Assembly: GCF_003001815.1 (NCBI RefSeq)
Contig: NZ_PVMZ01000030.1
Coordinates: 36,985 to 100,984, forward strand
Length of the DNA: 64,000 nucleotides
Source of the DNA: Actinoplanes italicus
GTDB lineage: Bacteria; Actinomycetota; Actinomycetes; Mycobacteriales; Micromonosporaceae
Reading direction: 5' to 3'
The notes beneath the pieces were generated by a model. It ran no database searches and had not been told where the DNA came from. It saw only the letters and a list, made by a program, of their open reading frames with translations. Shown one piece after another: positions 46,303 to 54,829 of this stretch. Positions within the stretch are counted from its first letter, which is position 1; each line of letters opens with the position of its first letter. The position numbers and the translations under genes were made by a program.

Positions 46303-46959
46303 GTGCGAGTGTTGGTGGTGGAGGACGAGGTCGTACTGGCGGACGCGATCGCGGAGGGTCTGCGGCTGCAGTCGCTGGCCGTGGACGTGGCCTACGACGG
46401 CGACGCCGCGCTGCAACGGCTGGCGGTGCACAGCTACGACGTCCTGGTGCTGGACCGCGATCTGCCGGTGGTGCACGGCGACGACGTGTGCCGGACGGTG
46501 GTGAGCTCGGACTGGCCGGTGCGGGTGCTGATGCTGACGGCGTCCGGCGAGCTGACCGACCGGGTGGCCGGGTTGTCCCTGGGCGCCGACGACTACCTGC
46601 CGAAGCCGTTCGCGTTCGTGGAGCTGATCGCCCGGGTGCGGGCGCTGGGCCGGCGCGCCCGGCCAGCCGCCCCGCCGGTGCTGGAACGCGCCGGGCTGCG
46701 GCTGGACACGACCCGCCGTCAGGTCTACCGCGACGGGCATCACGTAGCCCTGTCGCGCAAGGAGTTCGCCGTGCTGGAGGAGCTGTTGCGGGCCGACGGT
46801 GCGGTGGTCAGCAGCGAGCAGTTGCTGGAGCGGGCGTGGGACGAGAACACCGACCCGTTCACCGGAGTCGTACGGGTGACGATGCTGACGCTGCGCCGCA
46901 AGCTGGGAGCGCCACCGGTGATCGACACGGTGACCGGCGCCGGGTACCAGATCCCGTGA
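46303..46959 (+). CDS. OmpR-family response regulator
   Basis: 218 aa. The receiver domain has acidic pocket ED (8-9), phosphoacceptor Asp 51 (LVLDRDLP) and Lys near 103 (LPKPF). A winged-helix DNA-binding domain follows (LSRKEFAVLEELLRADGAVVSSEQLLERAWD). GTG 46303. It overlaps the histidine-kinase gene by 4 bases and is divergent from the MacAB-like operon, its probable target. Confidence 0.95.
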   Translation: MRVLVVEDEVVLADAIAEGLRLQSLAVDVAYDGDAALQRLAVHSYDVLVLDRDLPVVHGDDVCRTVVSSDWPVRVLMLTASGELTDRVAGLSLGADDYLPKPFAFVELIARVRALGRRARPAAPPVLERAGLRLDTTRRQVYRDGHHVALSRKEFAVLEELLRADGAVVSSEQLLERAWDENTDPFTGVVRVTMLTLRRKLGAPPVIDTVTGAGYQIP

Positions 46960-48131
46960 CGGCGCACCGGCTGACCGTCCGCGCCCGGCTGACCGCGCTC
47001 TACGGGGGTGTGTTCCTGCTGGCCGGGGTCATCCTGCTGGCGATCACCTACGTGCTGCTCGCCCAGGCGTTGAACAACGACAGCTTCAGCCGGGAGGCCG
47101 TGCTGGCCGTACCGGCGGGCACCGCGGGCGTGGCGGGCCCGATCACGGAGACGAGCCCGGTCACGGAGACGTATCCGGCGGTCGAGCTGCAGCGGTTCCA
47201 GCTGGCCGACGAGCTACGCGTGGAGTTCCGCCGGCAGACCCTGACGTCACTGGTGCAGCGCGGCGCCGTCGCGCTGGCCGGGGTGACACTCGTCGGCATC
47301 TGGGTCGGCTGGCTGATCGCCGGCCGGACCCTGCGGCCGCTGCAGCAGATCACCGCGACCGCCCGCCGGGTCGCGGGCCGCAACCTGCACGAGCGGATCG
47401 GCCTCACCGGCCCCCGGGACGAGTTGCGGCAGCTGGCCGACACCTTCGACGACATGCTGGCCCGCCTCGACGAGTCGTTCGGGGCTCAGCGCCGCTTCGT
47501 CGCCAACGCCTCGCACGAGTTGCGCACCCCGCTGACGATCAACCGGACGCTGATCGAGGTGGCGCTGAGCCATCCGGACCCCCCTCCCGAGCTGCGGCGA
47601 CTCGGCGAGACCCTGCTGGCCGTGAACACCCGGCACGAGCGGCTCCTCGAGGGCCTGCTGGTGCTGGCCGTCTCGGATCGGGAGCTGACCACCCACCAGC
47701 CCGTCGACCTGGCGGCGCTGAGCGAACGGCTGGTGGACGTGGCCCGCCCGGAGGCGGCGGCCGCCGGTGTCGGCCTGCGCACCGAGCTGCGGCCGGCGCC
47801 GGTGCACGGTGATCCGGAGCTGCTGGAACGGCTGGTGCAGAACCTGCTGCGCAACGCGATCGCGTACAACATCGGTGGTGGTGAGGTTCGGGTGAAGTGC
47901 GCCGGCACCCGGCTGACGGTCGCCAACACCGGGCCGGTGGTGCTGGCCCATGAGATTCCGGGACTGTTCGAGCCGTTCCGCCGGCTGACCGACCGCGTCG
48001 GTTCGGCCGAGGGCAGCGGGCTGGGTCTGTCGATCGTCCGGTCGATCGTGACCGCCCACGGGGGTACGGTCGCCGCCGAGCCGCGCCCCGGCGGAGGCCT
48101 CACCGTCACCGTCGACCTGCCGCCCGCCTGA
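46956..48131 (+). CDS. Sensor histidine kinase, HisKA type
   Basis: 391 aa: two membrane helices (about 14-37 and 103-122) flanking a short extracytoplasmic loop, a HAMP domain, and a dimerisation box ANASHELRTPLTI with His near 187. The HATPase core has the N-box (NLLRNAIAYN), G1-like LFEPF and GSGLGLSIV. GTG 46956 overlaps the regulator stop. It senses an envelope signal through a loop of about 65 residues; the ligand is unknown. Confidence 0.95.
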   Translation: MTAHRLTVRARLTALYGGVFLLAGVILLAITYVLLAQALNNDSFSREAVLAVPAGTAGVAGPITETSPVTETYPAVELQRFQLADELRVEFRRQTLTSLVQRGAVALAGVTLVGIWVGWLIAGRTLRPLQQITATARRVAGRNLHERIGLTGPRDELRQLADTFDDMLARLDESFGAQRRFVANASHELRTPLTINRTLIEVALSHPDPPPELRRLGETLLAVNTRHERLLEGLLVLAVSDRELTTHQPVDLAALSERLVDVARPEAAAAGVGLRTELRPAPVHGDPELLERLVQNLLRNAIAYNIGGGEVRVKCAGTRLTVANTGPVVLAHEIPGLFEPFRRLTDRVGSAEGSGLGLSIVRSIVTAHGGTVAAEPRPGGGLTVTVDLPPA

Positions 48132-48226
48132 GCCGTGCCCCGGCGCGCCCGGCGGTGGCTCCGAAACGGTTCTGGCGCCTGGTGAGCGGTCAGGGTACGA
48201 GCCCTCCGGCCGCGTCTGCGGCGGTG

Positions 48227-48255
48227 AGGTCGCACGCAGCTGCTGCGTGCGACCT
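48227..48255. terminator. Convergent terminator hairpin (13-bp stem)
   Basis: AGGTCGCACGCAG pairs perfectly with CTGCGTGCGACCT across a 3-base loop, in the 265-bp gap between the histidine-kinase stop and the convergent winged-helix stop. Nothing else is recognised in that gap. Confidence 0.75.
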
Positions 48256-48396
48256 TGACGTCGCGCGGGCGACGGTAGGCGTCCACGGATTCGCTATGTG
48301 GGACCGGGCCGTCGTTGCCGGCGACGTCGGAAGCACACGGGAGACCCGAGTGTGTGCGGCGACCATCTGTCGTGGTCGTCGGGCGGCCTGAGGCGT

Positions 48397-48717
48397 CTAT
48401 ACCTGGTCGGGAAGGACCGCGAGGCCCGAGCGGGCGACGATCTGCTGCAGCGCCGCGACGTGGCCGGCGAACGCCTCGTGACCGCGCGGGCTGAGCTTGA
48501 CCGACGTGCGGGAGCGCTTGCCGATGAAGGCCTTGCGGATCTCCGCGTAGCCGGCCTCCTCCAGCGTGGTGAGCTGCTTGGACAGGGCTGAGTCGGACAT
48601 CTCGAGGCTGTCGCGCAGGAAGCGGAAGTCGGCCCAGTCGGTGGCGGCGAGCAGGCTGACCAGGGAGAGCCGGGTCGGCGCGTGGATCAGCTCGTCGAAG
48701 CGGGGCTCGCTGCTCAC
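48397..48717 (-). CDS. Winged-helix transcriptional regulator (MarR/ArsR-like)
   Basis: 106 aa. The helix-turn-helix DFRFLRDSLEMSDSALSKQLTTLEEAGYAEIRKAF and the wing GKRSRTSVKLSPRG match the DUF24-like / winged MarR-type family frequently paired with a membrane protein. GTG 48717 overlaps that gene's stop (GTGA). The strong palindrome upstream of the pair (49199-49256) is the probable autoregulatory site. Confidence 0.92.
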   Translation of the reverse strand: MSSEPRFDELIHAPTRLSLVSLLAATDWADFRFLRDSLEMSDSALSKQLTTLEEAGYAEIRKAFIGKRSRTSVKLSPRGHEAFAGHVAALQQIVARSGLAVLPDQV

Positions 48718-49184
48718 CGGGAACCCGCCAGCGGCCGGGACAGCATCAGCTTGCGCAGGTGGGCCATCAGACGGGGACCGCCCAGGACGAGTCCGGCGGC
48801 GACGGGCAGGATGGCCAGGGTCGCCGGGAACGGCACCGCCAGGGCCTCGAACGCGAACCCCAGGCCGATACCCACCGCCACCAGGGCCGCGGCGAAGCCG
48901 AGGATGGTGAGGATGCCGCGGGTGCCGATCAGGGTCTGCCGCACCTGCACACGGGCCTTGCGGACGAGGGCGAGGATCACGGCGCCCAATCCTAGGGTGT
49001 AGACGAGCGTGGCGACCGCGATCACCCACCCGATCCGGGTCTCGATGCCGGCCACGAACCCCAGCATCAGGACGCTGACGGCCACCCAGAACCAGGAGGG
49101 CACCAGGTTGGTGTCGACGACCTGCTCGCGGCGGGCCCGCATCTCGGCGAGGGCGAGTTCGGCGTCGACCGGCGGAATCTCCAT
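48714..49184 (-). CDS. Four-helix membrane protein
   Basis: 156 aa: an N-terminal cytoplasmic segment (VDAELALAEMRARREQVVDTNLVPSW), then helices FWVAVSVLMLGFVAGIET, VIAVATLVYTLGLGAVILALV, TILGFAAALVAVGIGLGFAFEAL and LAILPVAAGLVLGG. It is found with small winged-helix regulators in many actinomycetes; no function is known. Immediately upstream lies the large inverted repeat. Confidence 0.85.
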   Translation of the reverse strand: MEIPPVDAELALAEMRARREQVVDTNLVPSWFWVAVSVLMLGFVAGIETRIGWVIAVATLVYTLGLGAVILALVRKARVQVRQTLIGTRGILTILGFAAALVAVGIGLGFAFEALAVPFPATLAILPVAAGLVLGGPRLMAHLRKLMLSRPLAGSR

Positions 49185-49198
49185 GACTTCCTCCTCAA

Positions 49199-49256
49199 GA
49201 AAGCACTTGCCTACTAGGAAAATACAGCCTCACTTTCCCAGTAGGCAAGTGCTTTC
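49199..49256. promoter_or_regulatory. Near-perfect operator palindrome with 23-bp arms
   Basis: GAAAGCACTTGCCTACT (49199-49215) is perfectly mirrored at 49240-49256; including GGAAA/TTTCC the arms reach 23 bp with one mismatch around a 12-base centre. It lies 15 bp upstream of the membrane-protein start. The likely ligand is the winged-helix protein encoded downstream. Confidence 0.75.
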
Positions 49257-49312
49257 CGTGCCAGGAAGCCGCGAAACGCCCCGACCGGGAGAACGCGGGG
49301 AGCGAACCAGTG

Positions 49313-49687
49313 TCAGGAGATCGCGGAGCGCACCGCCAGGACCGCCGGCAGAGCGACGACCGTGGCCGCCAGGAAGGCAAGCAGGAATCTCACGCGCAGG
49401 GAACGGCGCAACGCGTCCCGGCGCTTCGCCTTCTCGGCGCGGACCAGCCGGGACGCGAGGTAGAGATAGGAGCCGACGAGGGCGAACAGTGCCGGAGTCG
49501 CGAGCAGGGCGCTGACCAGCCCGGACGTGCCGTGCCAGCCCTCGTCACCACCGCAGCTGACGACCCGGCGGCCGCTGGAGCAGCGCGGCAGGCTGATGTC
49601 GTACAGCACGTCGGCGACCGCCCACGTGAGGATCGCGACGGTGACCACGGCTATGGAGCTGAACAGGAGAATGCTTCTACGGAACAC
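49313..49687 (-). CDS. Small three-helix membrane protein
   Basis: 124 aa from GTG 49687. Helices are ILLFSSIAVVTVAILTWAVADVLY, SALLATPALFALVGSYLYLASRL and VRFLLAFLAATVVALPAVLAV, with a Cys pair in the first loop (PRCSSGRRVVSCGG) that could form an extracytoplasmic disulfide. No family is recognised. It is convergent with the GNAT gene's upstream neighbour and monocistronic by position. Confidence 0.7.
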   Translation of the reverse strand: MFRRSILLFSSIAVVTVAILTWAVADVLYDISLPRCSSGRRVVSCGGDEGWHGTSGLVSALLATPALFALVGSYLYLASRLVRAEKAKRRDALRRSLRVRFLLAFLAATVVALPAVLAVRSAIS

Positions 49688-49726
49688 GATCGTGATCCTG
49701 CACCGCGGGCCGCGTAGAGTCGATGG

Positions 49727-50191
49727 GTGGACGACGGTGAGTCGGTACGCCTGCGCCGGGTCGACGTGAGTGACGTCGAGGTCTTCTACCTGCAGGAAAA
49801 CGACCCCGAGGCGCTGCGCCGGGCAAACTGGACGGCCCGCGACCGCAAGACGTTCTTCGAGCACTGGGAGCGCCGGGTGCTCGGCGATTCCACCGTCCGG
49901 GTGCGCGCGATCATGGCCGGAGACGAGCTGGCCGGCAACATCGCGGCCTGGTGGCAGGACGGACGCCGCCTGATCGGCTTCTGGCTGGGCCGCGAGTTCT
50001 GGGGACGCGGCATCGGCACGCGGGCGCTGTCGCTGTTCCTCGCTCCCGGTCAGGAGGAGACACGCCCGCTCTATGCCGAGGCCGCGGTCCACAACGTCGC
50101 GTCGGTCCGGGCACTCAAACGGCACGGCTTCGACGAGCTGGAGGTCGTCGAGGACGGCCCGGACGAGTTCGTGGTGCTCAAGCTCGGTTAG
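49727..50191 (+). CDS. GNAT N-acetyltransferase
   Basis: 154 aa, RimJ/RimL-like pattern: RLRRVDVSDVEVFYLQENDPEALR, then the acetyl-CoA loop GREFWGRGIGTRALSLFL (motif A) and a C-terminal NVASVRALKRHGFDELEVVEDG motif B. GTG 49727. It acetylates an unknown amine. It overlaps the convergent kinase gene by 4 bases. Confidence 0.92.
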   Translation: MDDGESVRLRRVDVSDVEVFYLQENDPEALRRANWTARDRKTFFEHWERRVLGDSTVRVRAIMAGDELAGNIAAWWQDGRRLIGFWLGREFWGRGIGTRALSLFLAPGQEETRPLYAEAAVHNVASVRALKRHGFDELEVVEDGPDEFVVLKLG

Positions 50192-52131
50192 CTACGCGGC
50201 ACCCAGAACTCGACCTCGGTGCCCTGACCGGGCGCGCTGTGGATGGTGGTGGTGCCGCCCAGGTCGGTGATCCGGCCGCGCATCGACTGGGCCACTCCGA
50301 GCCGTCCGTCGCTCTCGGCCTCCGCGAGACGCCCTGGAGCGAATCCGGCGCCGTCGTCGCGGACGGTCACGCGTACCCCATCTCCCTCGTCCTCCAGCAG
50401 GATCCAGACGCGCACACCCTCGCCGGCATGCCGCCGGACGTTGTCGAGGGCCGCCTGCACCGCCGCGACCAGCTCGTCTCCGGCTCTGCCGGGCAACATC
50501 ACCGCGGTGGCCGGGGCCGACAGCTGCACTCCCGGCAGGGCGAGCGCGGCGTTCAGATCAAGATCCTCCTTGGCGGTACGGGCGAGCGAGCCCCCACCCC
50601 GCAGCAGATTCCGCAACGCCGCCTCCTGCTCCCCGGCCAGTGCCGCGAGCTCACTGCCCGCCTCGCCGCGCTTGACCATGGCGAGCACCTGCAGCACACC
50701 GTCGTGGATGGGCCGGGCCAGCCGCTCGCGTTCGGCCTCGGCCGCCTCCTTGCGGATCTGCTCGGCCCGCTTGCGTTCGGCCCACCGCTCGGTCAGGTAC
50801 TGCGCCACCCCGATCCCGGCCAGCCCGGCCGCCGCACCCAGCAGCAGCAACGCCGACGTGCTCACGTTCCGGGCGGGCAGCAGCAGTCCCGAATAGCCGC
50901 CGGGCACGTCCTGATAGGTCACCTGAACGGTCCGCAGCCCGTTGGTCATCAGCGCCACCACCAGCGGCCCGAGCACGACCGGGACCGATCCGCGCGGTGC
51001 CAGCACCGGCGCGATCGCTCCGGACACCGCGGTCCCCGCCGCCGCCAGGAAGACGATCAGCACCAGCGCCGCGACGTAACTCCGCTGCTCGATGAGCTTC
51101 TGCGGCTCCCCGCCGGTGGCCGAGTGGGCGAGGTACGCCGCGACGGCAGCGCCGGTGCTCAGCACCACACCGCCGGCGACCCGCCACCGGGTCACCGCGA
51201 CCCCCGCACCGATCACCACCCCGGCCAGCGCGCCTATCACTCCGAGCCGCCTGTCGTAGCCGAACACCGAGACGGCCAGCAGCATCGGGGCCGACAGACC
51301 GACCAGCAGGGCGCCCGCGGTCAGCGTCCCGGCCAGGGCCCACAGACCGGCCGCCGCGGCGAGCACCGCGGTGAGGACGAGGCCGATCGCGCCGATCACC
51401 GCGGCCGTCGCGGCCGGGTTCCGCTGCAGCGAGGACCCGCTCACGTCGAGAAGCCCGGCGAGCCGGTCGGTGCCCAGCAGGGCGAGCGGGATGTCCACTG
51501 ACACGGCGCCGGCACCGATCACGGCGAGGACGAGCCGCCGGCCCCACCACGGCGTGCCGGCCGGGGCCACCGCCTCCGGGTCGCCCCGCCGCAGCCCGAG
51601 CAACGCCGGAACCAGAGCGATCAGGCCGAGCACCAGCAGGACGGCGAACCACGGCAGCGCGTCGGCCGTACGCGACCACTCCGCGCCGCGCAGCGCGGAG
51701 ACGAACAGCACCGAACCCACGGACAGCCCGGCCACGACCGAGCCGAGTCCCGGATGCCGGCGCAGCACCAGGCTCTGCGCGCCGCCGAGCAGACCGGCCA
51801 GGGCCAGCGGGTACGGCACCAGGTTGGCGACCAGCAGCAGTTTCGTCGGCACGAGCACGGGCACGAGGTCGTACGCCACCAGTGGCGTCACCAGCAGCCC
51901 GGCCGCCATCAGCAGGTACGGCCACCAGCGCGCCAGCAGCAGCCCGGCCAGGGTGACGAGCACCGGGGTGGCGGCCATCGCCCAGCCGAGACCGTGGAAC
52001 TCGGGGCGGCTCATCGAGACCGGCATCAGCATCGAGCCGAACATGTGCCTCGGCGCCGCCACCGCGATCACCAGGGCTCCACCGAGCCCGGCCAGGGCGA
52101 TCCGCCACCGCACATCCATGGTCGTGATCAT
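50188..52131 (-). CDS. MacS-like sensor histidine kinase with many membrane helices
   Basis: 647 aa. About 14 hydrophobic segments occupy residues 5-455, followed by the NarL-type kinase core: phosphoacceptor RPIHDGVLQVLAMV (His 476), HATPase N-box ALDNVRRHA, DDGAGF, and GQGTEVEFWVPRS at the end. ATG 52131 overlaps the stop of the VanY-type gene (ATGA). The cognate response regulator is two genes upstream, with the peptidase between them, all overlapping. Confidence 0.92.
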   Translation of the reverse strand: MITTMDVRWRIALAGLGGALVIAVAAPRHMFGSMLMPVSMSRPEFHGLGWAMAATPVLVTLAGLLLARWWPYLLMAAGLLVTPLVAYDLVPVLVPTKLLLVANLVPYPLALAGLLGGAQSLVLRRHPGLGSVVAGLSVGSVLFVSALRGAEWSRTADALPWFAVLLVLGLIALVPALLGLRRGDPEAVAPAGTPWWGRRLVLAVIGAGAVSVDIPLALLGTDRLAGLLDVSGSSLQRNPAATAAVIGAIGLVLTAVLAAAAGLWALAGTLTAGALLVGLSAPMLLAVSVFGYDRRLGVIGALAGVVIGAGVAVTRWRVAGGVVLSTGAAVAAYLAHSATGGEPQKLIEQRSYVAALVLIVFLAAAGTAVSGAIAPVLAPRGSVPVVLGPLVVALMTNGLRTVQVTYQDVPGGYSGLLLPARNVSTSALLLLGAAAGLAGIGVAQYLTERWAERKRAEQIRKEAAEAERERLARPIHDGVLQVLAMVKRGEAGSELAALAGEQEAALRNLLRGGGSLARTAKEDLDLNAALALPGVQLSAPATAVMLPGRAGDELVAAVQAALDNVRRHAGEGVRVWILLEDEGDGVRVTVRDDGAGFAPGRLAEAESDGRLGVAQSMRGRITDLGGTTTIHSAPGQGTEVEFWVPRS

Positions 52132-52721
52132 GCTTGATCCATCGCGGCACCGCTGACCCCGGGGTGTGGCAGACGGCGCGGGCGGCCCTCCGGCCGGTAC
52201 TCGAAGTGCCACCACTCGTTGTCGTAGACCCGGTAGAGATCGTGCCGGGCGCCGTGCTCCTCGAGCCAGCGGGCGCCCTCGGTGGGCCGTACGTCCATGG
52301 CCGTGCCCGCCACGTGCCGGGACTCGTGCGGCGGCAGCACCCACCGGCGGGCCGCCTCGGCCGAGCCGCTGCGATGGATCTCCTCGGCGTAGAGCACCGC
52401 CTGCCGGGCCGCCGTTCGGTAGCCGGAGGTGAGGCCGATCAGCTCGCCGTGCCACCACAGCGCCCGCGTGCGGGCCGCCTCGAACGCGACGCGGGCATCC
52501 GGGTGAAGGCCGTCCAGGGTCTCGGCCGGGAAGCGCAGCGACAGTGCCCACCGGCAGGCGGTCTGCCGGGCCCGGCCGGGCGTGACCAGGCACGCGACCG
52601 GGGCGAGGGCGAAAGCGGTCATCCGGGTGATCGTCCGGTAGACCGGATCGCGGCGGCGTTCTTCATGCATGCACAAAAGATCGCCGCTGATGGATCGCCG
52701 CACATGGGTACGCGTACTCAA
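52128..52721 (-). CDS. VanY/VanX-type D-alanyl-D-alanine carboxypeptidase
   Basis: 197 aa with the peptidase M15 motifs SGYRTAARQ, SRHVAGTAMDV (S-x-H-x2-G-x-A-x-D zinc ligands) and EWWHFEY (the catalytic Glu and third ligand). A hydrophobic segment (MTAFALAPVACLV) may anchor it. TTG 52721 overlaps the regulator stop (TTGA); ATG 52670 is the alternative start. It cleaves the terminal D-Ala of peptidoglycan stems. Its embedding inside a two-component operon is unusual. Confidence 0.88.
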   Translation of the reverse strand: MSTRTHVRRSISGDLLCMHEERRRDPVYRTITRMTAFALAPVACLVTPGRARQTACRWALSLRFPAETLDGLHPDARVAFEAARTRALWWHGELIGLTSGYRTAARQAVLYAEEIHRSGSAEAARRWVLPPHESRHVAGTAMDVRPTEGARWLEEHGARHDLYRVYDNEWWHFEYRPEGRPRRLPHPGVSGAAMDQA

Positions 52722-53371
52722 TCGGTACTGAGTATTCCGTGCTCCATCGCGTAGCGGACCAGCTCGACCCGGTTGTGCAGCTGCAGTTTGCCGAGGGTGT
52801 TCTGCACGTGGTTCTGCACCGTGCGGTGCGAGACGACCAGCCGGTCGGCGACCTGTTTGTACGTGAGTCCCTTCGCGACCAGCCGCAGCACCTCGGTCTC
52901 CCGGTCGGTCAGCTGCGGGCGGTCGGTGTCCCGTTCGGCCGGAACGGCGGCGAGGCGGCGGTACTCCCCCAGCACCAGTCCGGCCAGCCCGGCGGTGAAC
53001 ACGGCGTCGCCGCCGGCGGTCCGGCGTACCGCCTCCAGGAACTCGTCCCGGCCGGCCGACTTGATCAGATAACCGTTGGCGCCGGCCTTCACCGCGTCCA
53101 GCACGTCCTGCTGCTCGCCGCTGGCGGAGAGCATGAGGATGCGTACGCCCGGAACCGCCGCCAGCAGCCCACGGATGACGTCGACACCGGACAGGTCGGG
53201 CAGCTGCAGATCGAGCACGACCACCTGCGGGGCGGCGGCCGCGGCGACGCGCAGGGCCTGGGCGCCCTCACCGACCGCGGCGGTGACCAGGTAACCGGCC
53301 TCGGTCAGGTCGCGGGCCACGCCGTCCCGCCACATCGGGTGGTCGTCGACGACCATCACACGTACGGTCAC
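52718..53371 (-). CDS. NarL/LuxR-family response regulator
   Basis: 217 aa. The receiver has D9-D10 and phosphoacceptor Asp 54 (VVLDLQLPDLSG), with Lys in GYLIKSAG. The LuxR helix-turn-helix is LTDRETEVLRLVAKGLTYKQVADRLVVSHRTVQNHVQNTLGKL. GTG 53371 overlaps the SUKH gene stop. It is the partner of the MacS-like kinase two genes downstream. Confidence 0.95.
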   Translation of the reverse strand: MTVRVMVVDDHPMWRDGVARDLTEAGYLVTAAVGEGAQALRVAAAAAPQVVVLDLQLPDLSGVDVIRGLLAAVPGVRILMLSASGEQQDVLDAVKAGANGYLIKSAGRDEFLEAVRRTAGGDAVFTAGLAGLVLGEYRRLAAVPAERDTDRPQLTDRETEVLRLVAKGLTYKQVADRLVVSHRTVQNHVQNTLGKLQLHNRVELVRYAMEHGILSTD

Positions 53372-54717
53372 GCTGATCGGGAACCCTCCAGAACGGTCCG
53401 GGCGATCCGGGGCCGGTTCCAGAGTGCCAGCAGCTCGTCGGCCAGGTCGAGGACCGGGATCGGGTTGCCGCTGTTCACCTGGATCCCGGCCGCCAGCAGG
53501 CTGCGCGGCACGGCCCGGGCGTCGAGCAGCACGCGCCACTCCTCCGGCGGCAGCATCAGGAACTCGAGTCCGGTCAGCCGGCCGATCTCGCGCGGGTCGG
53601 CGAGCGTGCCGGGGTAGGCGCTCAGCGTCCGCAGCCGAGGCAGATCGGCGACCGGTTCGAGGCTGAACGGCTCGCCGTCCCAGAACCCGATCTGCAGGAC
53701 CTCCAGTCCCGGATGTGCGGCCTCGGCGATGCTCCGGGTGCTGTTGATATTCACCCAGACCGCGGCCGGCGGCTCCTCGCTCGCCGCCGCGACCGGCCGG
53801 GACGGCTTGCGGCCGGCCACCATATCGGTCAGCGAGTCGGCGTGCAGTGTCGCGCCGGAGCTGTCCTCGTGGCTGATGAAGATGATCTGTCCGGTGTGCC
53901 CGGCGGGCCCGGGCGTCAGGTCGACGGCGAACCGGTCCCCGCCGCCGTTGCCGCCGAAGACGATCCAGCCGGGTGAGCCGACCAGGTCCTGCACGGCGTC
54001 GCCGGGACCGGTCCGCAGGGTCACGTCGGCGGCGAACTGCCACATCGTCGGCCGGGAGGCGGCGTCCGCGATCTCCAGTCCCTCCAGCGGTGCCAGATCG
54101 ACGCCGAGCACACCGATGTGGTCCTCGTTCTCGTCCTGCCAGTGCGCCCGGACCACCCGGTACACCGCTTTCAGCTCGTCCGGCAACGCCAGTCCGAGCC
54201 GTGCCTCGGCGGCCGCGATCTCGTCCTCGGTGGCGCCGATCGCGTTCGGCAGGCGTTCCCGCAGGGTGCGTTCCAGCAGTGCGGCGTCGGCCGCCGGGGC
54301 CGGGCCGCGACCGGGGAACTCCTCCGGACGTTGCCGCCACGCGTGCGCGACGGCGCCCTCGACCAGCAGCAGCGCCCCCGGATAGGAGCCCTGCAGGCCG
54401 GGTTCCACCGCCGGTCCGTGGTCGAACAGGTGCAGCACCGGGCGGCCCGGCGTCTCCAGCAGGAAACCGACGCTGTCCACACCGCCGGCGATCAGCGTGT
54501 CGCGGACCCGCTGCACCGCGTCCCACTCGTCCTGCATGTCCGAGACCAGCATGGCCCGGCCCGGCGGCGGGGTCCGGCGCGGCATCGGCACGCTCCAGGA
54601 GCCGACGCCGACCCGGCCCGTCACATAGCCGCCCGGAGTGGCCAGGGCGCTCGCGTTGCCCTCGCTCACCACACGGATCAGCGGCTCCCAGGTGGCGTAG
54701 TCGTGGATCGAGGACAT
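53368..54717 (-). CDS. SUKH (SMI1/KNR4) protein with additional C-terminal region
   Basis: 449 aa. The SUKH core lies at about 150-310 (IGATEDEIAAAEARLGLALPDELKAVYRVV, GWIVFGGNGGGDRFAVDLTPG, TGQIIFISHEDSSGATLHADS). The C-terminal 130 residues have leucine-rich-like strands (LEVLQIGFWDGEPFSL, LRTLSAYPGTLAD, LEFLMLPPEEW). ATG 54717. First gene of the operon that continues with the response regulator, VanY peptidase and kinase, all by 4-base overlaps. A role as protein-binding sensor or immunity factor is inferred from the fold. Confidence 0.85.
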   Translation of the reverse strand: MSSIHDYATWEPLIRVVSEGNASALATPGGYVTGRVGVGSWSVPMPRRTPPPGRAMLVSDMQDEWDAVQRVRDTLIAGGVDSVGFLLETPGRPVLHLFDHGPAVEPGLQGSYPGALLLVEGAVAHAWRQRPEEFPGRGPAPAADAALLERTLRERLPNAIGATEDEIAAAEARLGLALPDELKAVYRVVRAHWQDENEDHIGVLGVDLAPLEGLEIADAASRPTMWQFAADVTLRTGPGDAVQDLVGSPGWIVFGGNGGGDRFAVDLTPGPAGHTGQIIFISHEDSSGATLHADSLTDMVAGRKPSRPVAAASEEPPAAVWVNINSTRSIAEAAHPGLEVLQIGFWDGEPFSLEPVADLPRLRTLSAYPGTLADPREIGRLTGLEFLMLPPEEWRVLLDARAVPRSLLAAGIQVNSGNPIPVLDLADELLALWNRPRIARTVLEGSRSA

Positions 54718-54829
54718 CGGCGTCTCCCGGAGTCGGCGGACAGTGTGGGCGATTATCGCGACCCGTCCGGGTGAACCGCTGCCCCGGCCCCTGCCCCTGG
54801 CGCTGACGCGGCGGTCCTACGCTGCACGG

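Noticed and set aside
48155..48391. A 78-codon plus-strand frame in the convergent gap
   Set aside because: It spans a terminator hairpin and shows no motif or ribosome site.
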